64,000 nucleotides of DNA. Origin: PALSA-278 sp963760285 (GTDB lineage Bacteria > Acidobacteriota > Terriglobia > Acidiferrales > UBA7541). Shown here piece after piece: positions 55,744 through 64,000 of the stretch. The stretch covers positions 682,001 through 746,000 of the forward strand of contig CAVXCI010000001.1 of NCBI GenBank assembly GCA_963760285.1. The letters are read 5' to 3'. Made by a program: the position numbers and the translations under genes. The stretch's first letter is position 1, and each line of letters starts with the position of its first letter. Under the pieces are notes generated by a model that did no database searches, was not told the DNA's origin, and saw nothing but the letters and a program-made list of their open reading frames with translations.

Positions 55744-56955
55744 ATGAACCGTACGACGCGCATCGCAGTGTTGGTCCTTTCCGTTGTGGTTTTCGGATAT
55801 GTGGCTGTGGGCCACATGCTGGCAAAGACCAACGACGATAAGAGCTATCACGTTCTTACCGTCTATAGCGAAGTACTGGAGCACATCCAGCACGACTACG
55901 TCGAGGACCCCAATCTTCAGGCGGTCACGGCTGGCGCGCTTCATGGATTGCTGGATTCGCTCGATCCGCAATCGAGCTACCTGAGCCCTCTCGAATACGC
56001 CGACTATAAGAAAAAGTCCGCGCTGGATCAGCCCGGACAATCTGGCGCCAGCCTCTCCCGTCGTTTCGGATACATCACCATTATTTCTGTTTTGCCGGAC
56101 AGTCCCGCGCAGAAAGGCGGATTGCGTGACGGCGATATTCTGGAGTCCATTGGCGGATTTTCCACCGATCGCATGTCCATCGGCCAGGCTGAGGTTCTGC
56201 TGAGCGGCCCGGCTGGAGACAAGGTGAAGGTCAGCGTAGTGCGCCCTGAAAAGCCTCAGCCGGACGAACTGGAAATTACCCTGGCTAAGCTCACGCCCAC
56301 CCACGTCACACAGGAGCAACTTGCCGGTGGCGTCGCCTATCTGCGCATTCCGGCGATGGATGCGGGAACGGTGAAGGAGCTCGCCGCAAAGCTGACTGAA
56401 TTGGATCACGCCGGCGCCACCAGACTGATTCTCGACCTGCGGGATTGCGCTTCCGGCTCGGATCAGGAAGGCGTGGATGCCGCGCAACTTTTCCTCGCTT
56501 CGGGTTCGATCACCACGCTGAAAGGACAAACTGTCGCCGCGCAGACTTTTTCCGCCGATCCGGCCAAGGTAGCCTGGAAACATCCGGTGGTCGCGTTGAT
56601 TTCCAATGGCACGGCGGGGCCCGCGGAAATTCTGGCCGCCGCCCTTTCCGACAACAAGCGCGGCGAGACGGTCGGCGTGCGCACCTTTGGCACCGCCTCG
56701 GAACAGAAATGGATTGATCTGGACGACGGTTCCGCTCTGATCCTCACCGTCGGCATGTATTACACGCCGGACGGGAAATCCATCGTGGATGACGGCGTTC
56801 CACCGTCCTCTCCTCTTCATTTGGTGGCGGACGACGTGACCTGGCTGAAGAATTACGAAGCTGGCAAGCCCGGCCCCCTGGCCGATGATCCGTTTGTGAA
56901 GAAGGCTCTCGACCTTCTCACCGCGCCGGCAACTCCGGTCAAAAAGGCTGCCTAA
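55744..56955 (+). CDS. S41-family (CtpA-like) protein without catalytic Ser and Lys
   Basis: A 403-residue protein with a signal-anchor (VLVLSVVVFGYVAVGHML), a PDZ domain (~95-175, ITIISVLPDSPAQKGGLRDG) and an S41 peptidase-like domain (~190-370). In active CtpA-type proteases the motif SASASE supplies the Ser and TFGKG the Lys. Here the same places read TAGPAE (290-295) and TFGTASEQ (315-321), so Ser is replaced by Gly292 and the Lys by Thr317, while Gln321 is kept. The active-site Lys and Ser being both missing suggests a scaffold or a regulator. The ATG has GAGG upstream. It runs directly into the divergent polysaccharide deacetylase gene, a gene order also known in Proteobacteria. Confidence 0.85.
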   Translation: MNRTTRIAVLVLSVVVFGYVAVGHMLAKTNDDKSYHVLTVYSEVLEHIQHDYVEDPNLQAVTAGALHGLLDSLDPQSSYLSPLEYADYKKKSALDQPGQSGASLSRRFGYITIISVLPDSPAQKGGLRDGDILESIGGFSTDRMSIGQAEVLLSGPAGDKVKVSVVRPEKPQPDELEITLAKLTPTHVTQEQLAGGVAYLRIPAMDAGTVKELAAKLTELDHAGATRLILDLRDCASGSDQEGVDAAQLFLASGSITTLKGQTVAAQTFSADPAKVAWKHPVVALISNGTAGPAEILAAALSDNKRGETVGVRTFGTASEQKWIDLDDGSALILTVGMYYTPDGKSIVDDGVPPSSPLHLVADDVTWLKNYEAGKPGPLADDPFVKKALDLLTAPATPVKKAA

Positions 56956-56961
56956 GGCGAA

Positions 56962-58242
56962 GTGCTCTCGCGCCATCTTGGGAGACCGCGCCGCTTTCCC
57001 GCCGCGCTGGCGCTTCTTCCACTCCTGATTTTCTCCCTGATGTATGCAACGGCGTGTCATCGCAAGGGCGCCGTCGAGCCTGATTCGCGCCAGATTAGCA
57101 ACGCCATGGCGGCCGCCGCGGAGCGGGCCGGCGGACCAGGAACTCGCGCAAGTCTAGGTATTGAGCCACAACCCAGCGTCCCGGAAGAACGCCGGAAAAA
57201 CACCATTGATGTGATCACTGTCCGCGTATCCGATGCGCCGGCCCGTCTACGCGTGGACCAGGCGCTGGACGATGTCGCGCGCCATTACGGCATGGTGCGG
57301 ACGCCGGAAACATCAACAGGCAGGATCGTGAGCTGGACGTACGAGCGCGGTGGCGTTCCCACGCAGGCCATTCGCATACTACTGCCCGCCGCGGGCGCTG
57401 GTGCGCCAGCGCCAATGAAACCTATAAAGCCCTCGGCCGGTAAAGGGCCCGCCCTGGCCATCATAATTGACGATCTCGGCTACGATCAAAGCGCCGATGA
57501 AGCCGTCCTCACGCTTCCCCGGCCGCTAACGGTCTCTGTAATCCCCAATCTTCCTCTCTCACGGGAAATTTCCGAAAAGGCTAATCAGCGCGGCTACCAG
57601 GTGCTGCTGCATATGCCCATGCAGCCGGACAGCGACACCGTCCGCCACGAGCAAGTGGAGTTGCAATCCGGCATGACCGCGCCAGACGTGGAGCAAGACT
57701 CTCGAAAATATGCTGGCCACGGTACCCTTCGCGGCCGGCGTCAATAACCACGAAGGTTCCCGCGCCACTTCCGATCCGTCCTGATGGGTGAACTGATGCC
57801 TGCCCTGCGTGATCGCCACCTGTTCTTCATTGACAGCCGCACTTCCGCGCAAACAGTCGCCTATCAGGTGGCCCGGCAGGATGGCGTGCCCGCGGCATAT
57901 CGGAAGGTTTTTCTGGACGATACCCCAACTCGCGATGCCGTTCTGCTTCAGCTCAAATTGGCTGAAGAAAATGCGCGGCGTGACGGATGGGCCATCGCCA
58001 TCGGTCATCCGCATCCCGAAACCATCGCCGCTTTGAAGGAAGCCCTGCCTGAAATTGCAGGCCCAGGGAATCCGCATGGTTTTCGCATCGGACCTGGCGC
58101 GCTAATTTTTCGTGTTGTCAGTCTAGAATTTCCCGGGCCATCTCTCTTACCTGTTCTGCAATCGAGAGCGCGGAGGTCAGCCCGGGAGAATCAATTCCCA
58201 TCAACTGAATGGCGCATGGAAATTGTGGATCGCGTTGGATGA
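56962..58242 (+). CDS. Divergent polysaccharide deacetylase (YibQ-like), frameshifted
   Basis: A protein of roughly 390-420 residues from the divergent polysaccharide deacetylase family (DUF610). A signal segment is followed by a low-complexity linker and the deacetylase fold: ALAIIIDDLGYDQSADEAVL, VSVIPNLPLSREISEKANQR, YQVLLHMPMQP, LATVPFAAGVNNHEGSRATS, LFFIDSRTSAQTVAYQVAR and WAIAIGHPHPETIAALKEAL. The frame shifts near 57697 and again near 57780, so the sequence gives two pieces. The C-terminal end is uncertain since the frame runs past 58118 into the opposite gene. It follows the S41 gene by six bases. Confidence 0.8.
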
Positions 58243-59227
58243 TGAAGTCCGAAAATCCCCCGTCTCCGGGCGGATTAGCCTCGCGCGAATGCCGGAATAG
58301 GCGGGGATTAAATCGCTGGCTGTGATTTGGGGGCAGCAGGGGCTGCAAGCGCCGCACAAAAGATTCCACCGGCTCGCGATTGCTCTCATAGTCATTCTTG
58401 TCGGTGACGTACCGCGCGGTCGGTCCGGCCAGCAGGCTGCCCCAAACGGTGCGCGTGAGATGGCAGCCGAGGCTCAACCCATCGGCAGGCGGCAGAGGAT
58501 AAACAAGTCCGCGTATCAAGTCCCATTTCGCGCGAACGAATTCGCAATATTCTCCCCGCACGGGATGAATGCGATGCTTCGCCAGAGGCGACCCCAGCAT
58601 GGCCGCCACTTCATCGGCGAAAAGCCCCGCGCAATTGATCAGGCATCGGGTTTCAATTTCGCCCGCTGCGCTGGTCACACGAATGCTTCTTGATTGCGGT
58701 GCGAGGCGCTCCACTCGCGCATTGGTCACGATGTTCGCTCCACGCTCCATGGCCACGCGAGCATACGCTTTCACCAGCTCTTCACTCCCCACGATTCCGG
58801 TTACAGACACCTCCAGCGCCGCGCATCCGGCCACGTTGGGCTCCCGCGCCGTTAATTCCGCGCGGTCCAGGAATCGCAGGCCCTCCACGCCATTCGCGTG
58901 GCCACGCGCCATCAACTGTTCCAACTGTCTCTCTTGGCGCGGTTCCGCGGCCACCACCACTTTTCCTGTTCGGCGGTGTGCCACATTGTGCGCCGCGCAG
59001 AATTCATACGTGAGTTGGTTGCCGCGAACGCAATGCCGCGCCTTGAGTGAACCGGAGGGGCAATAAATGCCGGAGTGAATTACGCCGCTATTGCGTGAAC
59101 TTGCCGCCATACCCACATGCGGCCAACCCTCCAACAGAAATACGTCCGGCCATTCGGCCGCCAGCGCCATGGCCACGGCGCAACCCACCACGCCACCGCC
59201 GATGATCACTGCATTTGCGGTTTCCAT
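58118..59227 (-). CDS. L-2-hydroxyglutarate oxidase-like FAD enzyme, with a compensated frameshift
   Basis: A 369-residue FAD oxidoreductase of the DAO/LhgO family. Motifs: NAVIIGGGVVGCAVAMALA (FAD), SSRNSGVIHSGIYCPSGSLK, FCAAHNV with GKVVVAAEP, VRGEYCEFVRAKWDLIRGLV and the C-terminal MGIDSPGLTSALSIAEQV. It would oxidise L-2-hydroxyglutarate to 2-oxoglutarate, passing electrons to quinone. The stretch at about 58265-58330 reads NHSQRFNPRLFRHSREANPP but makes sense one base over as ITASDLIPAYSGIRAR, so two opposite indels are likely there. Its end overlaps the apparent end of the deacetylase gene on the other strand. Confidence 0.8.
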   Translation of the reverse strand: METANAVIIGGGVVGCAVAMALAAEWPDVFLLEGWPHVGMAASSRNSGVIHSGIYCPSGSLKARHCVRGNQLTYEFCAAHNVAHRRTGKVVVAAEPRQERQLEQLMARGHANGVEGLRFLDRAELTAREPNVAGCAALEVSVTGIVGSEELVKAYARVAMERGANIVTNARVERLAPQSRSIRVTSAAGEIETRCLINCAGLFADEVAAMLGSPLAKHRIHPVRGEYCEFVRAKWDLIRGLVYPLPPADGLSLGCHLTRTVWGSLLAGPTARYVTDKNDYESNREPVESFVRRLQPLLPPNHSQRFNPRLFRHSREANPPGDGGFSDFIIQRDPQFPCAIQLMGIDSPGLTSALSIAEQVREMAREILD

Positions 59228-59278
59228 CGTGGAATTCGGTGCGAATCCTGCGCGCTTACCTAAATTGCGTGGCCGGTC

Positions 59279-60433
59279 TCAGGCATGTCCCTCGGGAGCG
59301 TCGTAAAACGCCTTGCAGGGCAACAGCTTCGCCTGCTGGCCATCATGCACCGCGTAGCTGGCGCGTTTTCCAGTATGGCTGGAGGCCCACAGCGAAGCGC
59401 TGCCGTGCTGGCCGTCCTTATTCAGGGCGTAGAACGTAATTTGAAACTGACTCAACCGCGTCTTGTCCGAATTGTAGTCGCGCACCACGCGCTGCACCGC
59501 TTCCAGGCACGCATCCGTGGGAGACATGCCCTTGCGCATCATTTCCACAATCGTGTGCCCGCCGGCGATCTTGATGTTTTCTTCGCCGCGCCCCGTCGAG
59601 CCCGCGCCGCCCACGTCGTTGTCCAGAAAAAGTCCCGCGCCAATGATGGACGAATCTCCCACCCGGCCGGGTATCTTCCAGGCCAATCCTGAAGTGGTGG
59701 TCACGCCGCCCATCGCGCCTTGCTCCGTCACGGCGAGGCAGTTGATGGTTCCCGTCGGCGGATGCTCCACAACTTCGTAAACCCATTCGCGCCACGCCTG
59801 CTTTTCCGGCGCGTCTAGAATGGCATTCACCTTTTCTTTCCATTCCGGGCTGTCCAGCCCCGGCCGCCAGTTTTCAGAAGTTGACGCCTTCCAGGCCAGC
59901 CACGCCGTCCGCGATTTTTCCGTCAGCAGATCCATGGTCTGAAATCCTTCATCCACGGCATAGCGCAGCGCGCCTTCTCCCACCAGGAAAATGTGATTGG
60001 TCCGCTCCATGACGGCGCGCGCCACCAGCGAGGGATTCTTGATTTTCTGAATGGAACCGACCGCGCCCGCCCTGCGCGTGGGCCCGTGCATCACGCAGGC
60101 GTCCAGTTCCACCACGCCGTCTTCATTGGGCAAGCCGCCGTAGCCGACTGAATTTTCGTCGGGATCATCCTCAACCTTCGTCACCACGGCAAGAACGGCA
60201 TCCAGCGGATCACCGCCTCGCTGGAGAATTTCCATGCCTCCATCCAGCCAGCGGAGCCCGATGGCAGCAGAAATAATCACCGGCCGCGTGCTCGCGACGG
60301 AAGTCTTGGCGGCTTGCTCTGAAGTCTTATCGGCGGCGAAAAGCTCATTGCCACCCAAAATGGTTCCCGCGCAGGAAACCAAGCCGCCAGCAAGCGTAGT
60401 GGCGCAGAATTTGCGGCGCGACCAGAAATTCAT
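59279..60433 (-). CDS. N4-(beta-N-acetylglucosaminyl)-L-asparaginase (glycosylasparaginase)
   Basis: A 384-residue Ntn hydrolase with a twin-arginine-type signal (WSRRKFCATTLAGG). Family marks are GGDPLDAVLAVVTKVEDDP, SVGYGGLPNEDGVVELDACV, GAVGSIQKIKNPSLVARAV, the autocleavage and catalytic Thr229 in PPTGTINCLAV, GGVTTTSGLAWKIPGRVGD and GRGEENIKIAGGHTIVE. Known enzymes split the GlcNAc-Asn bond of glycopeptides after cleaving themselves in front of the Thr. Export suggests scavenging in the periplasm. GGAGGGG precedes the ATG. The usual HDTIGM motif has become TGTINC, as I believe occurs in relatives. Confidence 0.88.
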   Translation of the reverse strand: MNFWSRRKFCATTLAGGLVSCAGTILGGNELFAADKTSEQAAKTSVASTRPVIISAAIGLRWLDGGMEILQRGGDPLDAVLAVVTKVEDDPDENSVGYGGLPNEDGVVELDACVMHGPTRRAGAVGSIQKIKNPSLVARAVMERTNHIFLVGEGALRYAVDEGFQTMDLLTEKSRTAWLAWKASTSENWRPGLDSPEWKEKVNAILDAPEKQAWREWVYEVVEHPPTGTINCLAVTEQGAMGGVTTTSGLAWKIPGRVGDSSIIGAGLFLDNDVGGAGSTGRGEENIKIAGGHTIVEMMRKGMSPTDACLEAVQRVVRDYNSDKTRLSQFQITFYALNKDGQHGSASLWASSHTGKRASYAVHDGQQAKLLPCKAFYDAPEGHA

Positions 60434-60513
60434 AATTGACCCCTCCGTGCTGCGTGTGGATAAATCTCAATCGTTCATCAATTCACGTTCTTGCCGCGCA
60501 ATTCACCGCCGAA

Positions 60514-62601
60514 TTACGGTTTGAATCCCACGCTTTCCCACAGCGGCGCTGGTTGATAGACGGTCCCTCCGCTCACTACGTACTTCACCCGGCGAAGATT
60601 TTGGATGGACGCCAACGGGTCGCCTTCCACCGCCACCAGGTCTGCAATCTTTCCGTTTTCTACCGTCCCCAGTTGGGTGTCCTGCTTCATCACCCGTGCG
60701 GGAACCAGCGTCGCGGCTTGTATGGCCTCCAGCGGAGTGAAACCCGCCTGGACATAAAGTTCGATCTCCCTGTGCAGGCTGTAGCCCGGGACGGCCTGGT
60801 CGGTCCCCGCCACAATGGGCACTCCTGCCTTGTGCAGCACTCCAACAATTTCCACTTCCTTGCCAAACATCGCGCGGGCCAGAGGCGCCAGGGACGCCGG
60901 GAATCCCACGCTGGTCAGTTGCGCGGCCAGCTCCGGCGCCACTTTTTCCACGCCCGGTTCGAAGCTCTGCACCGGATGGTCGGCGCTGGCGTTGAATAAT
61001 TCAAAAAGCGCCAATGTATCGTCCACCACCGTGCCATGCTGCTTCAAGAACGCAACAGCATGCAGCGCCTCGGGTGAGGATAGGTCCATTGATCCTATAG
61101 CTTTCATCCGGTCTGTCTGTGACATCGAACTGGGGAATGGCGGGTGCATGATGGGGGATATATATTGGATATGATTGATCTGGTCCATTCCCGCTTCCAC
61201 GCCCTGATACGCGTCCATCCCGTTGGGGATGTGGCCCGTGACCGTCATTCCCAGACGGTGAGCCTCGTCGCAAACAGCTTTCACGTTTTCCAGCTTCACG
61301 GAGCTGTAAATTTTCATCTGCAGGAAACCCAGCGAATAGTATTTGTCCACCATCTCCTTGGCCTGCTCCGGCGAATTCACGCGGTTCACGCCCAGCGCCA
61401 TCGGCCCGTCGCCGTCCACGATTCCCGCGAGCAGTAGGCGCGGCCCCAGTCCATTGCCAGCGGCCACGGCGTCGCGCACCGAAGTAATAAATTCCATTTC
61501 ATTGCCCACATCCCGTACCGTGGTCACGCCCGAAGCAAGATATACAGGCCCCCACTCCACCTGCTCAAAATGAGCATGCATGTCCCACAAGCCCGGCAGA
61601 ACGGTCAGTCCGCGCCCGTCAATTTGCCGCGCATCCTTTGGCACGCGGATGTCTTTCCGCGGCCCAACGGCCGAGATACGCCCCGCTTCGACCAACACCG
61701 TCGCATCATGCAACGTGGGTGCTCCTGTGGCGTCAATCACGTCTGCGCCGACAATCGCCAGCTTGTCCACGCGCGCGCCTGAAATCTGTTTCCCAATATC
61801 CGCCAGCGCCGCCATTCCGTCCTGCGCCGCGCGGGAAACGAAGAATCCCAGGCCGGATTCATAGCCTTCGCGGAGCGCTTCGAAGTGATCGAACTCCGCG
61901 TCCACGGTCACAACCGCTGCCAGTTTATTCGACGAATCCATCCACAAAGTTTCGCGCCCCCAGATCAGCCCCTCAATGGTGTAGCGGTCCAGCGAAACTG
62001 TTTTCCCGTCAATGGACACGTCATCTTTGCCACGCGGCTCAACACGCACCGCGCCCGACGGAAAAACCGGAAGCGATGCCGGCCGCCCGTGCGTCGTCCA
62101 GTAACGGACCAGCATCATCTGCATGGTCACTGGCGCATACCCTGCAATGGTAAAAAAACTGGCCGGGCGGTCCTTTGGCGTCCACGTTTGTCCATCACGC
62201 ACGCGAACCTGGTCGGCCTGCACGTCCACGGCATCATCAATATTGGAGATCCGCGACGTCTGCCCCTTGATTTCGAACGCTACCGGTGAGAAATCACTCC
62301 GGCTGTGGAAGGCTGCTTCCAGCGGAACAGTCTGGCCGCGGTCCGTAAATTTGAAGTGCATCTGCACCGCGAGGCCGCTGGCATCTTGAGTCACTTCGTA
62401 GTCTTCCTCGCCAATAGGCTGCTCAAACTTGTGCAGGCGGTATTTGCCCTCCTCGATCTCGGGCGCTTTCGCTGCCGCCGCATTTGGTATCTGAGCGGTG
62501 GGCTGCGCCGCAGTCGGGGCAGGCGTTTGCGCCGCGAGAAACGATGGACACAGAAAAAGCGCCGGGATAATCAGTGATTTGCGGATCGAGAATGTGTTCA
62601 C
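60514..62601 (-). CDS. Exported amidohydrolase-superfamily protein
   Basis: A 695-residue protein with a signal peptide and a two-part layout. Residues ~40-260 are a beta-rich region of unknown type (IEEGKYRLHKFEQPIGEEDY and later VRVEPRGKDDVSIDGKTVSL). Residues ~280-690 are an amidohydrolase (imidazolonepropionase/prolidase-like) domain: VTVLPGLWDMHAHFEQVEWG with the HxH metal site, AHRLGMTVTGHIPNGMDAYQ, MDQINHIQYISP and VPIVAGTDQAVPGYSLHREI. It would hydrolyse a cyclic amide, dipeptide or related bond in the periplasm. GTG 62601 is preceded by GGAGG at the right spacing, so I prefer it to ATG 62613. Long alternatives are ruled out by the signal sequence. Confidence 0.85.
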   Translation of the reverse strand: MNTFSIRKSLIIPALFLCPSFLAAQTPAPTAAQPTAQIPNAAAAKAPEIEEGKYRLHKFEQPIGEEDYEVTQDASGLAVQMHFKFTDRGQTVPLEAAFHSRSDFSPVAFEIKGQTSRISNIDDAVDVQADQVRVRDGQTWTPKDRPASFFTIAGYAPVTMQMMLVRYWTTHGRPASLPVFPSGAVRVEPRGKDDVSIDGKTVSLDRYTIEGLIWGRETLWMDSSNKLAAVVTVDAEFDHFEALREGYESGLGFFVSRAAQDGMAALADIGKQISGARVDKLAIVGADVIDATGAPTLHDATVLVEAGRISAVGPRKDIRVPKDARQIDGRGLTVLPGLWDMHAHFEQVEWGPVYLASGVTTVRDVGNEMEFITSVRDAVAAGNGLGPRLLLAGIVDGDGPMALGVNRVNSPEQAKEMVDKYYSLGFLQMKIYSSVKLENVKAVCDEAHRLGMTVTGHIPNGMDAYQGVEAGMDQINHIQYISPIMHPPFPSSMSQTDRMKAIGSMDLSSPEALHAVAFLKQHGTVVDDTLALFELFNASADHPVQSFEPGVEKVAPELAAQLTSVGFPASLAPLARAMFGKEVEIVGVLHKAGVPIVAGTDQAVPGYSLHREIELYVQAGFTPLEAIQAATLVPARVMKQDTQLGTVENGKIADLVAVEGDPLASIQNLRRVKYVVSGGTVYQPAPLWESVGFKP

Positions 62602-62772
62602 GCGTGCCTCCATGCTGTCTTATACGCAAAGACGGAATGGGCAGTATCACACAATTCACCACTATCGGTCTGTATGGATCACCCTGGTGAAACCAGGTTC
62701 GCCGCACGCCAGAAATAAAATCCTGTTGCCTTCCATCGCCGAACCTCCAAGACTCTCAACGGAGGATTTTTA

Positions 62773-64000
62773 TTGCCGCTGCCGGCTATGTCGCTGATTG
62801 TAACTCCCGAAGAAGGACTGGCGGACCAGCCCGTTGACATTCGTTTGGAGGGATTAGGCCCGCGTGAGCGCGTGGATTTGCACGCACACATGCGCGATGA
62901 TCGCCATCGCCTCTGGGAATCCCATGCTGCTTTCGTTGCGGATGAAAACGGCCGCGTCTCGCTCCATGATCATGCGCCGGTGGCCGGAACATATTCTGGC
63001 ATGGATTCCATGGGACTTTTTTGGTCCATGGCGCTGGACACGGCGCGCAATGGTTATGCCACCGCCTTCGTAAAAAAAGAGTTTTCTCCCGCCACAATCA
63101 AACTGGGAGCGTGGACAGAGCGCGGCGCGCGCGTCTCCGGCAGGATCGTGCGTCACTATTTCGCGCCCGGAACAGAAATCCGCGACGTCCGCGACGAAGG
63201 CCTGGTTGGAAAACTATTCATTCCGCCGGGTGCAGACAGGCTCCCCGCCTTGATTCTGCTCGGCGGCAGCGGTGGCGGCCTCGATTGGGAAAAGGCCGCG
63301 CTGCTTTCTTCGCATGGCTATGTAACGCTCGCCCTGGCTTATTTCGGCATCCCGCCGCTGCCAAGAACCCTCCGCAATCTCCCGCTCGAATATTTCGCCA
63401 CCGCCATCAGGTGGCTGAGCTGTTTGCCGCAGGTTGATGGTAATCGTCTCGCGGTGATGGGATCATCGAAGGGCGGCGAACTGGCGCTCCTGCTCGCCGC
63501 AACTTTTCCTGAAATTCGCGCGGTCATCGGAATCGTGCCGACAGGCGTGCTCTGGCAGGGCTTCGGAAAAGGACCTGCGGCCTCGTGGACTCACGGCGGC
63601 CGGCCGCTTCCGTACGCTCCAGTTCCCTCAGGCCGCTTTCAGGCTGAAAGTTTTTTCCGTCTCCTCTTTCTCGTCCGGTGATCTTTCGCCGCCTCTATGA
63701 ACTGGCGCTGCGCAATCGCGCTGCCGTGGAGCGCGCCGCCATCCCCGTGGAGAAAATCCGCGCACCCATCCTGCTGATCTCCGCGGGTGACGACCAGGTT
63801 TGGCCATCCGCCGAAATGTCAGAGGCGGTGATGGCGCGCCTCTCCGCGCATCAATTTCAATTCCCTTACGAACATCTATGCTGTAAAGGAACAGGCCACG
63901 GCATCCGCGTCCCTTACTCTCCCGCAACAGTCATAAAAACTCGCCATCCCACGCTTCCCGTCGAAGTCCTGCTGGGTGGGAATCCGCAAGACCACGCGCG
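62773..64000 (+). CDS. BAAT/acyl-CoA thioesterase-like alpha/beta hydrolase, frameshifted and cut by window end
   Basis: An acyl-CoA thioester hydrolase/BAAT-family protein. The N-terminal beta domain (SLIVTPEEGLADQPVDIRLE, DSMGLFWSMALDT) is followed by the hydrolase domain with ALILLGGSGGGLDWEKAALL and the nucleophile elbow GSSKGGELAL. Near 63650, in a run of six T, the frame changes and the protein continues in another frame (RAPILLISAGDDQVWPSAEM and GTGHGIRVPYSP, which hold the Asp and His of the triad) to the window end. Translation most likely begins at TTG 62773, since GGAGG lies seven bases upstream; ATG 62788 is possible. It would hydrolyse acyl thioesters. Confidence 0.82.

Overview
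The window looks like chromosomal core sequence from an Acidobacteriota-type bacterium (Terriglobia-like), probably from a metagenome or long-read assembly. Evidence for the lineage is indirect: a GC-rich Gram-negative gene set (lptD, PBP1A, TlpA/CcdA), futalosine-pathway menaquinone genes (mqnA, mqnC), a large lipoprotein with putative Ig repeats after a poly-glycine lipobox, and an RpoB with a cysteine-rich insertion near its N-terminus that I believe is shared by acidobacteria. There is no rRNA, insertion sequence, phage or CRISPR array.

Layout. 0.5-4.4 kb (+): HD hydrolase, dciA-like gene, gatC, gatA and an unknown lipoprotein. 4.5-18.7 kb (-): the classic transcription/translation block, read from the right as tRNA-Thr(TGT), tRNA-Tyr, tRNA-Thr(GGT), tRNA-Gly, tuf, rpmG, tRNA-Trp, secE, nusG, rplK, rplA, rplJ, rplL, rpoB, rpoC. 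18.7-24.1 kb: an export-type lipoprotein, an M23 peptidase, thiL and PBP1A. 24.2-30.1 kb: sulfur amino acid metabolism (ridA, cystathionine beta-synthase, a homocysteine methyltransferase-MTHFR fusion) and mqnA-mqnC. 30.3-41.2 kb: phenylalanine hydroxylase, a deacetylase/glycosyltransferase pair, two DinB-like genes, an ArsB-type transporter, an unusual subtilase with a CBM48-like tail, and the Ig-repeat lipoprotein. 41.3-48.1 kb: fabH, osmC, a very large GAF/GGDEF/HD-GYP protein and gltX. 48.2-50.6 kb (-): a thiol-redox operon that includes frataxin. 50.7-64 kb: amidase, lptD, RDD protein, a degenerate S41 protease with a divergent polysaccharide deacetylase, L-2-hydroxyglutarate oxidase-like enzyme, glycosylasparaginase, amidohydrolase and a thioesterase-like hydrolase cut by the window end.

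The strongest signal in the raw sequence concerns data quality. Between about 9.3 and 20.4 kb nearly every protein gene (rpoB, rplJ, rplA, rplK, nusG, secE, tuf and two envelope genes) is broken by one-base shifts, yet the conserved protein continues in the next frame each time. rpoC, immediately downstream, and most genes from 20.7 to 56 kb are intact. Uncorrected indels are far more likely than loss of these essential genes. Scattered shifts of the same kind occur in metF, a DinB gene, ccdA, the polysaccharide deacetylase, the FAD oxidase and the last gene.

The most interesting biology is the zinc-ribbon-like/subtilase/CBM48 protein without a signal peptide, the S41 protein that has lost its catalytic Ser and Lys, the bifunctional-looking c-di-GMP protein with an altered HD-GYP motif, the frataxin gene inside a thiol-redox operon, and the RpoB cysteine-rich insertion.
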